A stretch of 44,392 bases of DNA from an uncultured Paracoccaceae bacterium (GCA_947492475.1 CANLNM010000015.1:1-44392), one strand, 5' to 3'. Counted from the stretch's first letter, positions 14,782 to 22,906 are shown. Notes: a model not told the origin generated them from the sequence alone. Made by a program: numbers and translations.

Positions 14782-15696
14782 TTATTCGGCAGGTTCTTTT
14801 TTGCCCGCGGCCCAGTTCCATGTCAGGGGGGATTTACGTTTTAACGCCCCGCTGAGGTGCTGACGCATCTTATAAGAGGCATCCACAACGTCGCCCGCAT
14901 CCAGCAATGACAGGATTTCTAGATGTTCGGTGCATTGTTCAATCAACCGTTCGCGATTGACATCCGCGCGGTATTCCATCAGCCGCCGCATGCGATTGAC
15001 CCGCTGAAGAGACATCAAAAAGAACGGATTTCTAGAGAGTTTGATAATCTCTTCGTGAAACATCGCCCCATTGTCCAGCAGCGACTCGCCATGGGCAGAA
15101 TTCAGGTCAATATCCAACATGCCTTGCTGAATACGGCGTTGTTCTTCCAGAACTTTTCGATCCAGCTCAAACGACGGCTCTAGCATCGCCGCTGGTTCAA
15201 TCGCCATGCGGAACCGGTAAATTTCATCAAAGGCTTCGGGCGTTTTGGCCACCGGCAGAAACCGCCAGCCATATCCCTCTTTTCGTTCGGCCCAGCCTTC
15301 TCTTGCGGCGCGCACCAGCATGTCACTGGTTTTGCCTTTGGTCCAATCATAGCGCTGCCGCAGGAATTGTTCGGTGACCTCTTCGGGGATTTTGTTGGTC
15401 AACCAATCATTGGCAAGCAACTGGTATTCATCTGAATTTTCGGTACCGACATTGGCCAGGGTTTCTTTGATTTCCGCAGGCAATGATGTGGCGACAAAAT
15501 AGCCGCGATTGGCTTGGCGCAATAAAATCCGTTGTTCTTCTAGGGCGATCAGGGCCTCGCGGACCGGTGTTCTTGAAACGCCATATTTGTCGGCAACTTG
15601 TTGGGCGCTGATATGCTGACCAGCTTTGAGGGATCCTGAAACAATATCCTGCAACAACTTGTTTGAAATCTTTGTGGATAGTTCACTGGAGCTCAC
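14782..15696 (-). CDS. GntR-family transcriptional regulator (FadR/FCD-type)
   Basis: A GntR regulator of about 304 residues. The DNA-binding winged helix is clear (LQDIVSGSLKAGQHISAQQV, KYGVSRTPVREALIALEEQ, RGYFVATS), followed by a longer-than-usual linker and an all-helical FCD-type effector domain (EIYRFRMAIEPAAMLEPSFE, FHEEIIKLSRNPFFL, EHLEILSLLDAGD). The frame opens to an ATG at 15828 (348 residues), but that would place 45 non-conserved residues ahead of the HTH and put a probable operator inside the gene. The GTG at 15696 (VSSSELSTK) is the better start. It is divergent from the TctC operon, and similar ACCAAT...TTGGCTTTG elements lie in front of both, so it probably represses the TTT/OtnK operon and itself, with an intermediate of that pathway as effector. 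Confidence 0.88.
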   Translation of the reverse strand: MSSSELSTKISNKLLQDIVSGSLKAGQHISAQQVADKYGVSRTPVREALIALEEQRILLRQANRGYFVATSLPAEIKETLANVGTENSDEYQLLANDWLTNKIPEEVTEQFLRQRYDWTKGKTSDMLVRAAREGWAERKEGYGWRFLPVAKTPEAFDEIYRFRMAIEPAAMLEPSFELDRKVLEEQRRIQQGMLDIDLNSAHGESLLDNGAMFHEEIIKLSRNPFFLMSLQRVNRMRRLMEYRADVNRERLIEQCTEHLEILSLLDAGDVVDASYKMRQHLSGALKRKSPLTWNWAAGKKEPAE

Positions 15697-15747
15697 GGGT
15701 AGGGTGGCCTTTTCTTGGCACTTTTCAGTGCTAGGACTGCATATTGC

Positions 15748-15777
15748 ACCAATTATTAGACCAATTTTTTGGCTTTG
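15748..15777. promoter_or_regulatory. Candidate GntR operator upstream of gntR
   Basis: ACCAAT occurs twice, 12 bases apart (15748 and 15760). The second copy is followed by TTT and then TTGGCTTTG (15769-15777), forming an inverted CCAA/TTGG pair. A similar element recurs at 15975-15995 in front of tctC. Location just upstream of the preferred gntR start supports autoregulation. Confidence 0.4.
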
Positions 15778-15974
15778 TATATGTATAAAGCCAAGTTCAG
15801 GGCGCAAGGTGGCTTGTTCTGGATCCAAAATGTAAGGGAAAAAATGGATTTTTGCCCCTATATCGAAGACAATTCGACCATCCCAGCAAATAGAAATTAC
15901 TGTTAAATTAGAAGGGGATGAAGCAAGAGGGACAAATGAACAACCCCCTAACTTTGGCTTTAAGGTGATAAAAA

Positions 15975-15995
15975 ACCAATATTTGATTGGCTTTG
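15975..15995. promoter_or_regulatory. Candidate GntR operator upstream of tctC operon
   Basis: ACCAAT-ATTTGA-TTGGCTTTG: the arms ACCAAT and TTGGCTTTG match the element at 15760-15777, but the spacer is 6 bases here against 3 there. CCAAT-ATTTG-ATTGG is itself a perfect inverted repeat (15976-15990). It lies 71 bases before the tctC ATG. The rest of the 15697-16065 gap is AT-rich and shows no gene. Confidence 0.45.
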
Positions 15996-16065
15996 AGCGG
16001 AGTAATGTGCAATTTTACCCGGAGCGCCAGATTCGCGCTCGCAAAAACTCTAGGGAGGACTCTTA

Positions 16066-17052
16066 ATGTTCATGAAATTTACTCGGATCGGGGTGATCGC
16101 CGCGGCCACTTTGGTTGGCGTTTCAGGGGCAACTGCCGAAGAATTCGAAGCAGAAAGCCCACAATGTATCGCACCATCTAACCCAGGCGGTGGCTGGGAC
16201 TTCATTTGCCGTACCACAGCGAAATACCTGTTTGACCTCGGCGTTATCGAAGATTCCATGCAAGTGACAAACATGTCCGGCGGTGGCGGCGGTGTTGCAT
16301 TTGCACATGTCACGCAGGAACGTAACGACGACAACAATCTGATCGTTGCAGCATCGATGTCGACCAGTGCTCGTATCGCCCAAGGCATCTACGAAGGCGC
16401 TGTTCAGGACGACGTACATTTCCTGGCAACCTTTGGTGCTGAATATGGCGCAATCGCTGTGCGTGCAGATTCCCCGTTCCAGACTTTGGCTGACATGATG
16501 GACGCCATCCTGGAAGATCCACGTTCTGTTGGTATCGCTGGTGGTTCTTCTGTTGGTAGCTTTGACCACATCAAACCAATGCTGGTTGCCCGCGAAGCAG
16601 GCATGGATGACGTAACTCAGTTGAAATACGTTTCTTTTGATGGTGGCGGCGAAGCGATGACAGGTTTGCTGTCTGGTGCAACCGAAGCGCTGTCAGGTGA
16701 CTTCTCTGAAATGCTTGGTTTCCTGGAATCAGGTGACATTCGCATCATCGGTATCATGGCGCCTGAGCGTCTGGCCAACTACCCAGACATCCCAACAGCT
16801 CGCGAATTGGGATATGACGTTGTTGGTGCAAACTGGCGTGGTCTGTACATGCCTGCTGGTGCTTCTGACGAAGCAAAAGAATTCTGGACAGATGCAATCA
16901 AAACCATGGTTGCAGATCCTTCTTTCCAGGAAACACTAGAAGCAGCAGCAATCGCTCCTTTCAACAACTTCGACGAAGATATGTATAACTTTGTTGCGGG
17001 CAGCATCGCTGACGTTGAGAAGCTTTCACGTGAAATCGGCATCATTGAATAA
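16066..17052 (+). CDS. tctC: TTT-family substrate-binding protein (TctC/Bug type)
   Basis: A 328-residue periplasmic solute-binding protein for a tripartite tricarboxylate transporter. It has an N-terminal signal peptide (IGVIAAATLVGVSGATAEE, cleavage likely after ATA), then CIAPSNPGGGWDFICR, the conserved PGGGWD ligand-loop region of this family, MSGGGGGVAFAHV, GGSSVGSFDHIKP and NWRGLYMPAG. The start is set by an AGGGAGGACT ribosome binding site. The known family binds carboxylates such as citrate, tartrate or other di- and tricarboxylates. The gene uses T-ending codons (GGT, GTT, TCT) much more than its neighbours, as expected for an abundant binding protein. It leads an operon with tctB and tctA and a set of acid-sugar enzymes; the ligand is probably a sugar acid or hydroxylated carboxylate. 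Confidence 0.92.
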   Translation: MFMKFTRIGVIAAATLVGVSGATAEEFEAESPQCIAPSNPGGGWDFICRTTAKYLFDLGVIEDSMQVTNMSGGGGGVAFAHVTQERNDDNNLIVAASMSTSARIAQGIYEGAVQDDVHFLATFGAEYGAIAVRADSPFQTLADMMDAILEDPRSVGIAGGSSVGSFDHIKPMLVAREAGMDDVTQLKYVSFDGGGEAMTGLLSGATEALSGDFSEMLGFLESGDIRIIGIMAPERLANYPDIPTARELGYDVVGANWRGLYMPAGASDEAKEFWTDAIKTMVADPSFQETLEAAAIAPFNNFDEDMYNFVAGSIADVEKLSREIGIIE

Positions 17053-17061
17053 TGATCAACA

Positions 17062-17089
17062 GGGCTGTCCCGCTGATGCGGGTCAGCCC
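17062..17089 (+). other. Intercistronic stem-loop between tctC and tctB
   Basis: GGGCTG-T-CCCGC-TGAT-GCGGG-T-CAGCCC: an 11-bp stem with one T-T mismatch and a 4-base loop, 10 bases after the tctC stop. No T-run follows, so it is not a simple terminator. Such hairpins after binding-protein genes often protect the upstream mRNA and lower expression of the membrane subunits. Confidence 0.65.
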
Positions 17090-17114
17090 AAATTATAAGA
17101 CTTGGGAGGATACT

Positions 17115-17546
17115 ATGAGTGACCGCATATTCGGCGGATTTGGATTGGCGCTGGCCATTTTCTATATCTGGGCCGCGTCGATCATCAAAGATAGCTTCAT
17201 GGTAGATGTGGTCGGCCCCAGAGCGTTCCCCTACATCGTCGGTTCAATAATCGGCCTTTGCTCGCTCTACTTTATTTTACGTCCTGATGATGAGCCTGAT
17301 TGGCCCCACATCAGAGAATTCTCCGAGATCGTTTTCGCTGCCGCCGTGATGTTCATGTATTGCTGGGCGCTTCCTGAATTCGGTTTCTTGATTTCCACGG
17401 TTTTCGCAACGGCCTACCTGACATGGCGGTTGGGAACACAGCCCTTGTGGTCGCTTTTGGTCGGGGTGCTGACATCCGTTGGGATCTACGTCGTTTTCCA
17501 TCTGATCCTCGGTCTTGCTTTGGCCAAAGGTCCACTGGGTTTTTGA
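17115..17546 (+). CDS. tctB: TTT-family small membrane subunit (TctB)
   Basis: A 143-residue membrane protein with four hydrophobic segments (for example GFGLALAIFYIWAASI, YIVGSIIGLCSLYFIL, EIVFAAAVMFMYCW, LLVGVLTSVGIYVVFHLILG). This is the usual size and topology of TctB, the poorly conserved small subunit of tripartite tricarboxylate transporters. I set the start at ATG 17115 (MSDRIFGGF), preceded by TTGGGAGGATACT. The frame is open further up to 17052 but that stretch overlaps the tctC stop and its hairpin. It is followed after 12 bases by tctA. Confidence 0.88.
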   Translation: MSDRIFGGFGLALAIFYIWAASIIKDSFMVDVVGPRAFPYIVGSIIGLCSLYFILRPDDEPDWPHIREFSEIVFAAAVMFMYCWALPEFGFLISTVFATAYLTWRLGTQPLWSLLVGVLTSVGIYVVFHLILGLALAKGPLGF

Positions 17547-17558
17547 GGAACAAAACTA

Positions 17559-19100
17559 ATGGAAATTCTATCACTACTCTTTGATGGGTTCGCGGTCGCG
17601 TTGACGCCGCAAAACCTGTTTCTCGCCGTTGTCGGGTGTTTCCTTGGAACGCTGATGGGCGCATTGCCGGGGCTTGGGCCTGCAAACGGCGTGGCGATCC
17701 TGATCCCGATTGCGTTTTCGATGGGGCTTGGACCTACCGCGTCACTCATCCTGCTGGTCAGTGTGTATTACGGCGCCATGTATGGGGGGCGTATCAGCTC
17801 GATCCTGCTCAATATTCCCGGTGATGAACCGGCGATGATGACCTGCCTTGACGGCTATCCCATGGCACAGCAGGGCAAAGCTGGCGAAGCCTTGTCTTTG
17901 TCAGGTGTTGCATCCTTTGTCGGTGCGTTCTTTGCGACCTGTGGCTTGGTTCTGCTTGCACCTCAACTGGTTAAAATCGCTTTGCTCTTTGGTCCGGCCG
18001 AATATTTCGTCCTGTTCACCGTTGCCTTTGCGACCCTTGGCGGGATTTCATCCACCAACCAGGCGAAATCTGCATTTGCGGCGGCGCTTGGGCTGGGTAT
18101 TGCAATGATCGGCAGTGACTCTCAGACGGGGTCTCAGCGGTTCACCTTTGACCATATCCACCTTTATGACGGGATTGATTTCCTGATCGCGATTGTGGGT
18201 CTGTTTGCGCTGAGCGAAGTGTTCATTTTCCTTGAACATCATCGCGGCGGGGCTGTTGCATCTGCCAGCACCACCAAAGTTGGGCGCATTATGCCTGATT
18301 TCGGCATGATCAAACGCTGCATTCCTTCGATGGCACGCGGTACAGGTCTGGGCTTTTTCGCGGGTGTTTTGCCGGGCGCGGGTGCGTCTTTGGGGTCTTT
18401 CCTTGCGTATTCACTAGAAAAGCAATCGGTGGACCGCGAAGGGAAAACATTCGGCAAAGGCGATCCACGTGGTGTTGCTGCCCCCGAAGCGGGTAACAAC
18501 GCGGCATCTGGTGGCGCGCTTGTTCCGATGCTGGCACTTGGTGTTCCCGGATCTGGTACAACTGCGGTTCTGCTCGCTGTTTTGTTGCAGTTGAACATTA
18601 CACCCGGGCCGTTGTTGTTCACCAAAAACCCAGACATCGTTTGGGGTCTGATCGCGGCATTGTTCCTGGCGAACTTCATCCTTCTGGCGATGAACATTCC
18701 GCTGGTGGGCATCTTTACCCGCGTTCTGATGATCCCGACACGCATCCTGATGCCGATCGTTGCGATGATTTCCTTTGTCGGAATCTACAGCATCACCGGA
18801 TCGTCGTTTGACGTGATGTTGATGGTTGGGTTTGGCATCGCCGGCTGGGTTCTGCGCAAGCTGGACGTTTCGCTGGTGCCGGTGATCCTTGGCATCCTGC
18901 TGGGCAACCAAATGGAAGTGAACCTGCGCCGCGCTATGACCATTTCGGATGGTGACTGGCTTGTTCTGGTTGGCAGCCCCTTGGCAATCGTCCTTTGGGT
19001 CATCGCGATCACAGGCTTTGTCCTGCCCATGCTGATGGGGCGTCGCATGAAAAAGCGGATGCATGCTGCGCGCAACGAAGAAGAATTCGTCGGCGATTAA
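17559..19100 (+). CDS. tctA: TTT-family large membrane subunit (TctA)
   Basis: A 513-residue multi-spanning inner-membrane protein, the transport subunit of the tripartite tricarboxylate system. Characteristic TctA sequences are present: GTLMGALPGLGPANGVAILI near the N-terminus, YYGAMYGGRISSILLNIPGD, GVLPGAGASLGSFLAYSLEK, a GVAAPEAGNNAASGGALVPM segment and LGVPGSGTTAVLLAVL. Length matches the family (about 500). It works with the periplasmic TctC and the small TctB, driven by the ion gradient. The stop codon lies within a hairpin (19088-19107), followed by a second hairpin before the next gene, so enzyme expression may be uncoupled from transporter expression. Confidence 0.94.
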   Translation: MEILSLLFDGFAVALTPQNLFLAVVGCFLGTLMGALPGLGPANGVAILIPIAFSMGLGPTASLILLVSVYYGAMYGGRISSILLNIPGDEPAMMTCLDGYPMAQQGKAGEALSLSGVASFVGAFFATCGLVLLAPQLVKIALLFGPAEYFVLFTVAFATLGGISSTNQAKSAFAAALGLGIAMIGSDSQTGSQRFTFDHIHLYDGIDFLIAIVGLFALSEVFIFLEHHRGGAVASASTTKVGRIMPDFGMIKRCIPSMARGTGLGFFAGVLPGAGASLGSFLAYSLEKQSVDREGKTFGKGDPRGVAAPEAGNNAASGGALVPMLALGVPGSGTTAVLLAVLLQLNITPGPLLFTKNPDIVWGLIAALFLANFILLAMNIPLVGIFTRVLMIPTRILMPIVAMISFVGIYSITGSSFDVMLMVGFGIAGWVLRKLDVSLVPVILGILLGNQMEVNLRRAMTISDGDWLVLVGSPLAIVLWVIAITGFVLPMLMGRRMKKRMHAARNEEEFVGD

Positions 19101-19134
19101 GCCGACGCACAAATAAACTTGGCCACCGGGCCAA
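19088..19134 (+). other. Two stem-loops between tctA and the dehydrogenase gene
   Basis: CGTCGGC-GATTAA-GCCGACG (19088-19107) is a perfect 7-bp stem with the tctA stop codon in its loop. TTGGCC-ACCG-GGCCAA (19119-19134) is a perfect 6-bp stem 14 bases before the next ATG. Neither has a T-run. Together they separate the transporter from the enzyme part of the operon and may be processing or stability elements. Confidence 0.55.
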
Positions 19135-19148
19135 ATAAGGAGACAATT

Positions 19149-20234
19149 ATGCGAATTATGACATTACCCTGTGACGGCATCGGACCAGAAATCATGGCGG
19201 CCACATTGGACGTCATGGAAGCCGCCAACAAAAAATTCGACCTCGCGTTGACCTTTCACGAAGAAGAATCTGGCTTTCCAAGCTTGGAAAAACACGGGAT
19301 CACCTTGCGCGAAGAAGTGCTGGACCGGGCCCGTAACGAATTTGACGGCGTCATTCTGGGCACACAATCGCACATGGATTACCCACCATTGGTCGAAGGC
19401 GGCCGCAATGTTTCGGCTGGCTTCCGCATTGGGCTTGACCTTTATGCCAACGTCCGCCCGGCACGCAGCCGTGATTTCCTGCCCAACAAGGCACCGGGCA
19501 TGGATCTGGTGATCATGCGCGAAGCCACCGAAGGATTTTACCCTGACCGCAACATGTATCGGGGTGTGGGCGAAATGATGCCCGATCCGGACATGGCGCT
19601 GTCTGTGCGTAAAATCACCCGTCATGGGTCAATGCGCATCTGCCGCGAAGCGTTTAAACTGGCCATGCAGCGCGACAAAAAAGTCGCTGCAATCCACAAG
19701 GCGAATTCGTTCCTGATGACCGATGGTTTGTTCCTGGAATGTTTCCGCGAAGTGGCCAAAGACTATCCAGAAGTCGAAACAGAAGAGCTGATCGTTGACG
19801 CCTTTGCTGCCCTTTTGGTGCGCAAACCTGAAACATATGACGTTGTTGTTGCGACAAACTTCTATGGCGACATCCTGTCGGATCTGGCGTCGGAATTGTC
19901 CGGTTCTTTGGGGCTGGCTGGGTCGATCAATGCGAATGCGGAAACTGGATTGTGTTGTGCGCAGGCGCAGCATGGTTCGGCACCCGACATTCAGGGCCAA
20001 AACGTTGCCAACCCATCGTCGTTGATTTTGTCGGCAGCGATGATGCTGACATGGTTGGGTGAACAGCGCAACGTGCCAAAACTGATGGAAGCGGGCAAAG
20101 CCATCGCAGATGCAGTGGACGCAGTGATCGACGATCCTGCCAAACGCACACGCGATCTGGGCGGCAGCACCAATTGTGACGCGTTTGGTCGCTTTGTTGC
20201 AGAAGCGGTCGCGCAGGAAACAGTTCCCGCCTAA
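19149..20234 (+). CDS. Isocitrate/isopropylmalate dehydrogenase-family enzyme (tartrate/D-malate dehydrogenase-like)
   Basis: A 361-residue NAD-dependent, metal-dependent beta-decarboxylating dehydrogenase-family protein. Seen: N-terminal LPCDGIGPEIM; IMREATEGFYPDRNMYRG, corresponding to the RENTEG/REL-TGG substrate loop but with Ala in place of Asn; KITRHGSMRICREAF; the catalytic-Lys region HKANSFLMTDGLF; and the metal-binding TNFYGDILSDLASELSG, ending in SAPDIQGQNVANPSSLILSA. The start at 19149 is preceded by TAAGGAGACAATT; a frame-open extension to 19119 lies in a hairpin. Known members act on isocitrate, 3-isopropylmalate, D-malate, tartrate or homoisocitrate. In this operon, with a DUF1537 kinase and OtnC-type decarboxylase, oxidation of a 2-hydroxy or 3-hydroxy acid-sugar is the best inference. 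It is not LeuB of leucine synthesis. Confidence 0.85.
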   Translation: MRIMTLPCDGIGPEIMAATLDVMEAANKKFDLALTFHEEESGFPSLEKHGITLREEVLDRARNEFDGVILGTQSHMDYPPLVEGGRNVSAGFRIGLDLYANVRPARSRDFLPNKAPGMDLVIMREATEGFYPDRNMYRGVGEMMPDPDMALSVRKITRHGSMRICREAFKLAMQRDKKVAAIHKANSFLMTDGLFLECFREVAKDYPEVETEELIVDAFAALLVRKPETYDVVVATNFYGDILSDLASELSGSLGLAGSINANAETGLCCAQAQHGSAPDIQGQNVANPSSLILSAAMMLTWLGEQRNVPKLMEAGKAIADAVDAVIDDPAKRTRDLGGSTNCDAFGRFVAEAVAQETVPA

Positions 20235-20244
20235 GTTTTCTCCC

Positions 20245-20294
20245 GCGGGCAAATGTCCGCATATAACGGTGGCATTGTGTTTCGCAATGCCACC
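20245..20294 (+). other. Tandem intercistronic stem-loops before racemase-like gene
   Basis: GCGGGC-AAAT-GTCCGC (20245-20260, one G-T pair) is followed by GGTGGCATTG-TGTTTCG-CAATGCCACC (20268-20294), a perfect 10-bp stem. Neither is followed by a T-run on the plus strand. They lie in the 80-bp gap between the dehydrogenase and racemase-like genes and probably affect mRNA stability or partial attenuation. Confidence 0.55.
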
Positions 20295-20314
20295 CAAAAT
20301 TCTGAGATAGCGAG

Positions 20315-20980
20315 ATGACCAGACTTGCCCTGATCCACGCAACACGGGTTGCAATCGAACCGATTGAAACGGCAGCGCAGGCCCTGTGGCCAGATGCTGA
20401 AACCATTTCCATCCTAGAAGAAGGCCTGTCCGTGGATCGTGCTGCGTCTGATACGCTTTCGCCTGATATGGCCCGTCGGATTATTGATCTTAGCCGATAT
20501 GCCGAAGCCGCAGAGGCCGATGGTATTCTGTTCACCTGTTCTGCCTTTGGGGATGCGATTGATCGCGCAAATTCAGAAGCCTGCATTCCGGTCATGAAGC
20601 CAAATGAGGCGATGTTTGACGCCGCCTTTGCCGAAGGTGAACGGGTCGCGATGATTTATACGTTCCCACCCGCCGCCGGTGGCATGGAGCAAGAGTTCCT
20701 GCAAGCCGCCAAAGCGCGGGGCAGCGCGGCGATGATCAAATCCTATTTCTGCGAAGGGGCCCTTGAGGCCAAACAATCCGGTGATGTGGCCACACATGAC
20801 CGGCTGATTGCAGAAGTTGCCGCCGAAATCGAAGATGCCGACGTGGTTTTGCTGGCCCAGTTTTCGATGGCAAGCGCGCTGGAATCCGTGCGCGAACGTG
20901 TCTCTATCCCTGTCCTCACCAGCCCCGACGCCGCCATTCAGGAAATCCGGCGCCGTATCGAAGCAAATAAGAAAGATTAA
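20315..20980 (+). CDS. Asp/Glu/hydantoin racemase-superfamily protein
   Basis: A 221-residue protein of the aspartate/glutamate racemase fold (related to arylmalonate decarboxylase and maleate isomerase). The first catalytic Cys position is present in ILFTCSAFGDAI (Cys75). In the second half, where racemases carry another Cys, the matching segment reads LLAQFSMASA with Ser/Met and no Cys, so a two-base Cys-Cys racemase mechanism is unlikely. It may act as an isomerase, tautomerase or decarboxylase on an acid-sugar intermediate. It directly precedes the DUF1537 kinase gene, whose ATG follows its stop with no gap. In known four-carbon acid-sugar routes an isomerase is needed to turn 2-oxo-tetronate into 3-oxo-tetronate; whether this protein fills that step is inference. 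Confidence 0.75.
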   Translation: MTRLALIHATRVAIEPIETAAQALWPDAETISILEEGLSVDRAASDTLSPDMARRIIDLSRYAEAAEADGILFTCSAFGDAIDRANSEACIPVMKPNEAMFDAAFAEGERVAMIYTFPPAAGGMEQEFLQAAKARGSAAMIKSYFCEGALEAKQSGDVATHDRLIAEVAAEIEDADVVLLAQFSMASALESVRERVSIPVLTSPDAAIQEIRRRIEANKKD

Positions 20981-22261
20981 ATGATGTTGATCGGCGTGAT
21001 AGCAGACGATTTCACCGGCGCGAGCGATATTGCCAACACGCTGGCCAAAGGTGTCGCCCCCGAAGGCGGATTGCGCACAGCGCAGTTCCCCGGCATTCCG
21101 ACCGCGGCAGTGTCCCCTGAAATTGAGGCCGGGGTGATTTCACTCAAGAGCCGTTCTGCCCCAGTCAAAGAGGCCGTCAGCGAAAGCCTGGACGCGCTGA
21201 AATGGTTGCTGGATCAGGGCTGTCAGCAGATCATCTTCAAATATTGTTCGACGTTTGATTCAACCCCTGCGGGCAATATTGGCCCGGTTGCGGATGCGTT
21301 GGCAGATGCGTTGAACGTGTCAGGCGTGGTGGTTTGCCCCGCCTTTCCTGGCACCGGGCGCACCATCTATCAGGGGCATTTGTTTGTCGGGGACGTGCTG
21401 TTGAACGAATCCGGCATGCAAAACCACCCCTTGACCCCCATGACTGATCCCGACATTCGGCGCTGTCTGGGGCGGCAAACCCATCACGACGTCGCCCATG
21501 TTGCACTGGCGACTGTTGCTCAGGGCGGGGCTCCGCTTCGGTCTGCATTTGAACAGGAAACATCCCGTTATGTGGTTGCTGATGCCGTATCAGATGCAGA
21601 TTTGTTGCGTCTGGGCGAAGCGTTAAGCAGCGCCAAACTGATCACGGGTGGCTCTGGGATTGCGCTGGGTCTGCCTCGCAACATGATCCGCGCAGGTGCC
21701 AAAGGGGCTGCTTCTGGCGCTTTGACCAACGTCACCGGTCCAGAAGCGATCCTTGCCGGGTCGTGTTCGGGGGCCACGCGCGGGCAGGTTGATCAGCATG
21801 CCCTGGATCATCCGACCCTTGCGATCGACGTTGAGGCCGTGATGCGCGGCGAAATGGGCGAAGAGACACTTGTGGCGTTTTACGACGCTCACATGGGGCA
21901 GGCGCCGCTGGCATATTCCTCTGGAACGCCGGATGCAGTACGGGCGGTGCAACAGAAATTTGGCCGCGAAGCGGTTGCTGCTCGGCTGGACCGACTGTTT
22001 GCTGAAACGGCCCGGCAGCTGGTGCAGAAAGGCTATCAACGCATCGTTGTGGCGGGTGGTGAAACATCTGGGGCGGTTGCACAGGCTATTGCAGAAACGC
22101 TTGGTGCGCCTGCAATGGTTGTCGGGGCCGAAATTGACCCCGGCGTCCCGGTCCTGACGCTTGGGAATGACACGCCTGTCGCGCTGGCGTTGAAATCCGG
22201 GAATTTCGGCGCACCGGACTTTTTCGTCAAAGCATTGCGCGCCATGGAAGGGCAAGTATGA
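20981..22261 (+). CDS. otnK: Four-carbon acid-sugar kinase, DUF1537 family (OtnK-like)
   Basis: A 426-residue DUF1537-family kinase. The N-terminal substrate domain begins IGVIADDFTGASDIANTLAK, the hallmark IADDFTGA-D motif; KYCSTFDSTPAGNIGPVADA and CPAFPGTGRTIYQGHLFV follow. The C-terminal nucleotide domain carries RIVVAGGETSGAVAQAI. Known family members phosphorylate 3-oxo-tetronate (OtnK) or D-threonate/D-erythronate-type acids at the 4-position. The gene begins immediately after the racemase-like stop and overlaps the next gene by 4 bases (ATGA). Pairing with an OtnC-type decarboxylase favours 3-oxo-tetronate 4-phosphate as product, leading to dihydroxyacetone phosphate. A related longer-chain acid (for example an oxo-isoapionate) is possible. 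Confidence 0.88.
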   Translation: MMLIGVIADDFTGASDIANTLAKGVAPEGGLRTAQFPGIPTAAVSPEIEAGVISLKSRSAPVKEAVSESLDALKWLLDQGCQQIIFKYCSTFDSTPAGNIGPVADALADALNVSGVVVCPAFPGTGRTIYQGHLFVGDVLLNESGMQNHPLTPMTDPDIRRCLGRQTHHDVAHVALATVAQGGAPLRSAFEQETSRYVVADAVSDADLLRLGEALSSAKLITGGSGIALGLPRNMIRAGAKGAASGALTNVTGPEAILAGSCSGATRGQVDQHALDHPTLAIDVEAVMRGEMGEETLVAFYDAHMGQAPLAYSSGTPDAVRAVQQKFGREAVAARLDRLFAETARQLVQKGYQRIVVAGGETSGAVAQAIAETLGAPAMVVGAEIDPGVPVLTLGNDTPVALALKSGNFGAPDFFVKALRAMEGQV

Positions 22262-22899
22262 CCGATACCGAACAGAAATTGCGCCAGCAAATGTCGCAGC
22301 TTTGCGCATCACTTTTTGCGCGGGGCTATTCCGTTGGGACGGCCGGAAACGTTTCGGCCCGTTTGGACGATGGCATTTTGATGACGCCAACCAATTCGAC
22401 CCTTGGTGGGATCGACCCTGACCGCATTGCCAAAATCGATCTGAACGGCAACCACGTGGCAGGGGACAAACCCACCAAAGAGGTTTTTCTACACCAAGCC
22501 TTTTATGACACACGCCCGCAAACAGGTGCCGTTGTGCATTTGCATTCCACCTATGCGACGGCGCTCTCTTGTTTAGAGGGGGTGGATCCCAATGATTGCG
22601 TCCCACCACTGACGCCCTATGTGGTCATGCGCGTGGGTACGGTTGCACGGGTTCCTTATGTGAAACCGGGGGATCCTAAATCGGGTGATTTGATCCGCGA
22701 CCTTGGTGGTAAATATACCGCCGTTTTGCTGGCCAATCACGGACCGGTTGTTTCTGGCAAAGATCTGTTTTCAGCGGTTTGCGCGGCAGAAGAGCTGGAA
22801 GAAACCGCAAAGTTGTTGATCACGCTGCGCGGTCAGGAAACGCGGCTTTTGACGGGCCAAGACGTCCAAGATCTTAAAAATACTTTCAAATCCATGTGA
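22258..22899 (+). CDS. otnC: Class II aldolase/adducin-family decarboxylase (OtnC-like)
   Basis: A 213-residue zinc-dependent class II aldolase-fold protein. TAGNVSARLDDGILMTPTNS is the phosphate-binding N-terminal signature. KPTKEVFLH places a Glu at the position of the FucA catalytic acid/base, and the metal-binding HLHS (in VVHLHSTYATAL) and LANHGPVV give three His. Its nearest functional pattern is 3-oxo-tetronate 4-phosphate decarboxylase (OtnC), which yields dihydroxyacetone phosphate and CO2. ATGA overlap with the kinase gene indicates tight coupling. A fuculose-phosphate-type aldolase is the alternative, but the kinase context argues for OtnC. Confidence 0.87.
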   Translation: MTDTEQKLRQQMSQLCASLFARGYSVGTAGNVSARLDDGILMTPTNSTLGGIDPDRIAKIDLNGNHVAGDKPTKEVFLHQAFYDTRPQTGAVVHLHSTYATALSCLEGVDPNDCVPPLTPYVVMRVGTVARVPYVKPGDPKSGDLIRDLGGKYTAVLLANHGPVVSGKDLFSAVCAAEELEETAKLLITLRGQETRLLTGQDVQDLKNTFKSM

Positions 22900-22906
22900 G
22901 CAAGAT

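Noticed and set aside
19149-20234. LeuB of leucine biosynthesis
   Set aside because: The substrate loop REATEG does not match the LeuB form, and there are no leu genes nearby; the context is catabolic.
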